A stretch of 34,818 bases of DNA, from NCBI GenBank assembly GCA_011523785.1, contig WTFW01000097.1, positions 1 through 34,818 on the forward strand. The letters run 5' to 3'. The position numbers and the translations under genes were made by a program. The notes below the pieces were generated by a model. It searched no databases and had not been told where the DNA came from. It saw only the letters and a program-made list of their open reading frames with translations. Below, piece after piece: positions 31,963-34,818 of this stretch (within the stretch, counting starts at the first letter, position 1; each line of letters begins with the position of its first letter). The stretch is from Chloroflexota bacterium (lineage in GTDB: Bacteria > Chloroflexota > UBA11872).

Positions 31963-34019
31963 CAGACCCTCAAATCGGCTCGCTGCCCGTAGCGCGGCAG
32001 CCAGTATGTGCGGTAGCGCTCGTCGCAATCCTGTGAGCAGAACTGGCGCCCGTCGCCGGCTCGCCAGATGTCGCTCGGAATAACCTGTCCGCAGAACTCG
32101 CAGTTCGTCACGTCGGTCTGCCACCAGTCACCCGAATGGCGTTCCCAGTGGCCGCCAGCCGGCGGCCGGTCATCGGATTGCATTGCCATCAGTTGGCCGG
32201 CGGCACGGGTATCGGTTTGCTTCACAGGCTGATCCGTGCGCAACGCTGACGTACCCGCCGGATCGACGATGTACCGGCCGTCGCCTTCCTCGATAGCCAC
32301 TCGATAGACGTCGCGCGCCGCGGCAATCGACACAAATCCCTCGCTCACGTCACGCAGCACCTGGTCCGGTTCCCGAAGTTCCGGCGCACCGTAGCCTCCG
32401 CCGCCGGGACTGCCAATCAACACCTCGTCGCCCTCGTGGAGCTCGATGTTCGCGATGCGTGAGTTGCTTGTCGTCCCAAACGCCTCGCCGAAGGTTTGGA
32501 AGGTCGGCGTTCCAGCCCTTCGAACGAGCAGTCGCGACGAGTCGCCCGTGCGTCCCCCATACAGACCCCACGGCCGCGACACCATGCGGTCAAACAGCGC
32601 CGAGACGGTAATGGACGGCGCTCGGACCTCCAGGATTCGGTCCGACCCAAGACCGCCACGCTGCGCGCCCGCCCCGCCGGAGTCCGTGCGCAGCCGGTAG
32701 GCGCGCGCCATGAACGGATAGCGTGTCTCAAAAATCTCCACCGGTGTCGCTGGGCAATTGCCGTTGGGGACGACCTGGTGGCTATTGCCGTCGGCCGCGG
32801 CCCGACCGCCCCAGCCTACCCCGTCGAAGTGGTAATGCACGTAGTACTGCCCCGTATCCGGGTGCGTGCCGCCGAACAGGAAGTTGCACGACGTGCCGCC
32901 GGTTGCCGCGGATACGCGGTCCGGCACCGCTTGCGCCAAGGCCCCCATCACGATGCCCCAGATTCGCGGGTGGGTCTCCGTGTTCCCGCCTACCGACGCT
33001 CCCGGGTGGATCACGTTCACGATTGAGCCCGGCCGCGCAATCACTGTGATCGGCCGGTATGCCCCGTCGTTGTGTGGCACGTCGTTGTCCGCGAAGTGGA
33101 AGATCGCGTTGTACACGCCGGAGGCCGTCACGCCGTACGTGCAGTTCAGCACGTGCGCCGCCTGCGGATCGCTCTCCGTGAAGTCCGCCACGATTTCGCC
33201 GTCGTTCACGATCAGCCGCAGCCGAATCCAATCCCGCGCCGGCGGATCACGCGCGTCCTCCATGTGGTCGGCAAACTCGTACTCGCCGTCCGGAATCGAA
33301 CGAATCTCGTTCCGCATCCAGCGCTCGGCGTGGTCCATGAGCGCGCTGCTCACCTGCCGAACGGTCTCTAGGCCAAACTCGTCCAGCAGCTCGTGGCAGC
33401 GTCGCTCGGCCACCGTCAAGGACGCGATCATCGCGTGAAGGTCGCCCCACGAGTACCGGGGAGCTCGATGGTTCGACATGATCACGCGCCACACATCGTG
33501 GTTGTACTCGCCCTCGCGCATCAGCCAGACCGGCGGCAGCCGCAGACCCTCCTGGTAGACCTCCGTCGCCGTGGCGGCAAACCCGCCAACGGCCATGCCG
33601 CCAATCTCCACCAGGTGCGCGATGTTGGCCACGTAACCGAATAGCTCACCGTCGTGATACACCGGCTTGATGACCACGTGCTCGGGCATGTGCACGCCCC
33701 CGCGGTAGGGGTCGTTGTGCACGATCACGTCGCCCGGCTTCACCGCGTCGTCGCCCAGTTCCGCGATCAACCACTTCACCACGAACCGGATAGCGCCCAC
33801 TTGTGCCGGGCAAAACTCCGTCTGCGCCAGCATCCGGCCCTCGCGGTCAAACAGCACGCACGAAAAGTCCCGGCTCTCGCTGAAGATCGGCGAGTACGCC
33901 GTCCGCATCATCGTCGTGCCCATCTCACGGCACACGCCCACCAGCCGGTTGTACAGCACGGTCTGCGTCACCAGGTCGCGCGCCGGGTCCTCGCCCACGG
34001 CTACCTGCGTCGCGCTCAT
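31962..34019 (-). CDS. hyuB: Hydantoinase B / 5-oxoprolinase beta-type subunit with Cys4 tail
   Basis: 685 residues from ATG 34019-34017, overlapping the hyuA stop by 4 nt (ATGA). The body matches HyuB/oxoprolinase B: MMRTAYSPIFSESRDFSCVL, GDVIVHNDPYRGGVHMPEHV, SASVGGNTETHPRIW-like text (GASVGGNTETHPRIWGIVMG), and the ATP-dependent ring-opening family ending EGDEVLIGSPGGGGYGAPE. HyuAB-type enzymes open hydantoin, 5-oxoproline or N-methylhydantoin rings, or carboxylate ketones (acetone/acetophenone carboxylases). The last 110 residues go beyond the usual end and finish with Cys640-x2-Cys643 (CEFC) and Cys661-x3-Cys665 (CSQDC), a zinc-finger-like tail. It is co-transcribed with hyuA and both ATPases. 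Confidence 0.9.
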   Translation of the reverse strand: MSATQVAVGEDPARDLVTQTVLYNRLVGVCREMGTTMMRTAYSPIFSESRDFSCVLFDREGRMLAQTEFCPAQVGAIRFVVKWLIAELGDDAVKPGDVIVHNDPYRGGVHMPEHVVIKPVYHDGELFGYVANIAHLVEIGGMAVGGFAATATEVYQEGLRLPPVWLMREGEYNHDVWRVIMSNHRAPRYSWGDLHAMIASLTVAERRCHELLDEFGLETVRQVSSALMDHAERWMRNEIRSIPDGEYEFADHMEDARDPPARDWIRLRLIVNDGEIVADFTESDPQAAHVLNCTYGVTASGVYNAIFHFADNDVPHNDGAYRPITVIARPGSIVNVIHPGASVGGNTETHPRIWGIVMGALAQAVPDRVSAATGGTSCNFLFGGTHPDTGQYYVHYHFDGVGWGGRAAADGNSHQVVPNGNCPATPVEIFETRYPFMARAYRLRTDSGGAGAQRGGLGSDRILEVRAPSITVSALFDRMVSRPWGLYGGRTGDSSRLLVRRAGTPTFQTFGEAFGTTSNSRIANIELHEGDEVLIGSPGGGGYGAPELREPDQVLRDVSEGFVSIAAARDVYRVAIEEGDGRYIVDPAGTSALRTDQPVKQTDTRAAGQLMAMQSDDRPPAGGHWERHSGDWWQTDVTNCEFCGQVIPSDIWRAGDGRQFCSQDCDERYRTYWLPRYGQRADLRV

Positions 34020-34818
34020 GCCGACACCAGGCTGGCCAGTCCCCGGGAACCCACCGTCAGTGTCTGTCCCGGATGCACCAGGGTCGTCGAGTCCAGTTCT
34101 TCGATCACGGCCGGACCCTGGATCACGTCGGCGGGCGAGAGATCGCCCCGCTCGTAGATTGGACATGCCACCGGTTCACGCGGGTCGAAATAGACATTCC
34201 GATGTGCATGCGGCGCGGCCGGCCTCCGTTCAGGCAGCGGCGACAGCTGCGGCTTCGAAGCCGATCCCACCGCACTCACGTTCAGCTGCACGACTTCAAT
34301 CACCTCGTTCGCGATGCGATAGCCGTACTCCGCCTCATAGTGCTGCTCGAATCCGTCGATCAGCGCCTGCCACGCGTCCTGCGACAGAGGACCGTCGGGG
34401 ATCGGAATCTCTTCTTCGTAATTCTGCCCGAGGTACCGCATGTTGGCCGACCTGTGAATCGCCGGCGCACCCTCGAATCCTTCACGTCCAAGGTCTTCAA
34501 CCGCCTCGCGAACCAGACCATTCAGGCGCCCATCCAGATCTGCCAAGTCGGGAGCATCGGAGCGCACGAGATGCGTCCAAGTCTTGTCGACACGAATGTC
34601 GGCCAGCAGCGTGCCGAACGCCGAGCAGAGTCCCGGATGCGGGGGGATTAGGGTCGCTTGCGTCCCAATAACCCGGGCTATGGCCGCCGCATGCAGGGGC
34701 CCCGCGCCGCCGAATGCCACCAAGCTGAACACGCGCGGATCCAGTCCACGCTGCACTGTCAGCAACATTGCCGAGGCTATGCGGTTGCTGACAGTGCAGC
34801 GTGGACTGGATCCGCGCG
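34016..34818 (-). CDS. hyuA: Hydantoinase A / 5-oxoprolinase alpha-type subunit, N-terminus cut off
   Basis: About 267 C-terminal codons are visible. RIASAMLLTVQRGLDPRVFS, then LVAFGGAGPLHAAAIAR and PPHPGLCSAFGTLLADIR are the conserved end of the HyuA catalytic domain ('fGGAGplHa', 'p..~G..sA.G.l.ad.r'). QNYEEEIPIPDG and HYEAEYGYRIANEVIEVVQL follow, then GPAVIEELDSTTLVHPGQTL, the usual C-terminus. HyuA binds ATP and works with HyuB. The last 35 bases at the window edge (34784-34818) are the exact reverse complement of bases 34732-34766. Codons upstream of NRIASAM do not look like HyuA and may be artefactual. It is the first visible gene of the minus-strand operon. Confidence 0.88.
   Translation of the reverse strand, partial: RGSSPRCTVSNRIASAMLLTVQRGLDPRVFSLVAFGGAGPLHAAAIARVIGTQATLIPPHPGLCSAFGTLLADIRVDKTWTHLVRSDAPDLADLDGRLNGLVREAVEDLGREGFEGAPAIHRSANMRYLGQNYEEEIPIPDGPLSQDAWQALIDGFEQHYEAEYGYRIANEVIEVVQLNVSAVGSASKPQLSPLPERRPAAPHAHRNVYFDPREPVACPIYERGDLSPADVIQGPAVIEELDSTTLVHPGQTLTVGSRGLASLVSA
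34732..34818. repeat. Perfect 35-bp inverted repeat at window end
   Basis: The left arm 34732-34766 and right arm 34784-34818 are exact reverse complements, with a 17-nt spacer (34767-34783). The left arm codes for the conserved LLTVQRGLDPR part of HyuA. The right arm runs to the last base and could continue. Because the left arm is a normal coding stretch and the right arm breaks the expected HyuA reading, a fold-back artefact at a contig end is the likeliest reading. A genuine inverted duplication is possible. Confidence 0.95.

Overview
The window is GC-rich and densely coded, with no virus, transposase, integrase, CRISPR or rRNA signal. It fits a free-living or host-associated environmental bacterium, most plausibly a member of the Chloroflexota (for example a marine or sponge-associated lineage). 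The reasons are a family-5 solute-binding lipoprotein with a long Val/Glu/Lys-rich stalk, many GTG/TTG starts, and a gene mix of PhyH-like oxygenases, Gfo/Idh/MocA oxidoreductases, TIM-barrel sugar isomerases, Asp-box propellers and hydantoinase subunits. The taxonomic call is inference. The right edge ends in a perfect 35-bp inverted repeat, so it may be a contig end with a fold-back artefact.

Layout, left part (1-7.2 kb): a truncated GNAT acetyltransferase and an HNH endonuclease on the minus strand; then on the plus strand a stand-alone DUF2344 protein, an APH-like kinase, a DUF5069 protein and a Nif3-like metal protein. Two minus-strand genes of unknown function follow (a membrane protein and a charged anchored protein), then tRNA-Lys(CTT), an AbrB-type antitoxin with a VapC/PIN toxin, and a SAM methyltransferase.

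Middle left (7.2-12.1 kb): an Asp-box beta-propeller gene on the plus strand converges on a three-gene ABC-2 type exporter operon on the minus strand (ATPase, permease, permease). The convergent gene tails have undergone an exact 933-bp tandem duplication (7681-8613 and 8614-9546). It leaves a headless propeller copy and a 45-codon permease tail between the two intact genes.

Right part (12.3-34.8 kb): this looks like one catabolic and uptake island. Plus strand: a DapA-like aldolase and a GHL10-like hydrolase; then minus-strand 2-hydroxyacid dehydrogenase and class III aminotransferase; then plus-strand Gfo/Idh/MocA oxidoreductase, nitrilase-family amidase, dipeptide-type permease (DppC-like), solute-binding lipoprotein, second permease (DppB-like), two paralogous xylose-isomerase-like proteins with a 4-nt overlap, and a PhyH-family protein. 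Facing it on the minus strand is one tightly overlapped operon: hydantoinase/oxoprolinase subunits A (cut by the window) and B, the two Dpp/Opp ATPases, an 11-repeat Asp-box propeller and an (alpha/alpha)-barrel glycoside-hydrolase-like protein. The transporter is therefore split between two convergent operons: binding protein and permeases with the isomerases, ATPases with the hydantoinase. My working model is import of a small amide, lactam or sugar-like solute by the five-part transporter, ring or amide opening by HyuAB and the nitrilase-family amidase, and downstream work by isomerases, aldolase, dehydrogenases and aminotransferase. The substrate cannot be read from the sequence.

Points most worth a second look: the exact 933-bp duplication; the PhyH-family protein whose HxD iron motif reads HxG; the second isomerase paralogue lacking a metal-ligand Glu; the DapA-like protein lacking the YNxP tyrosine; and a four-Cys zinc-finger-like tail on HyuB.
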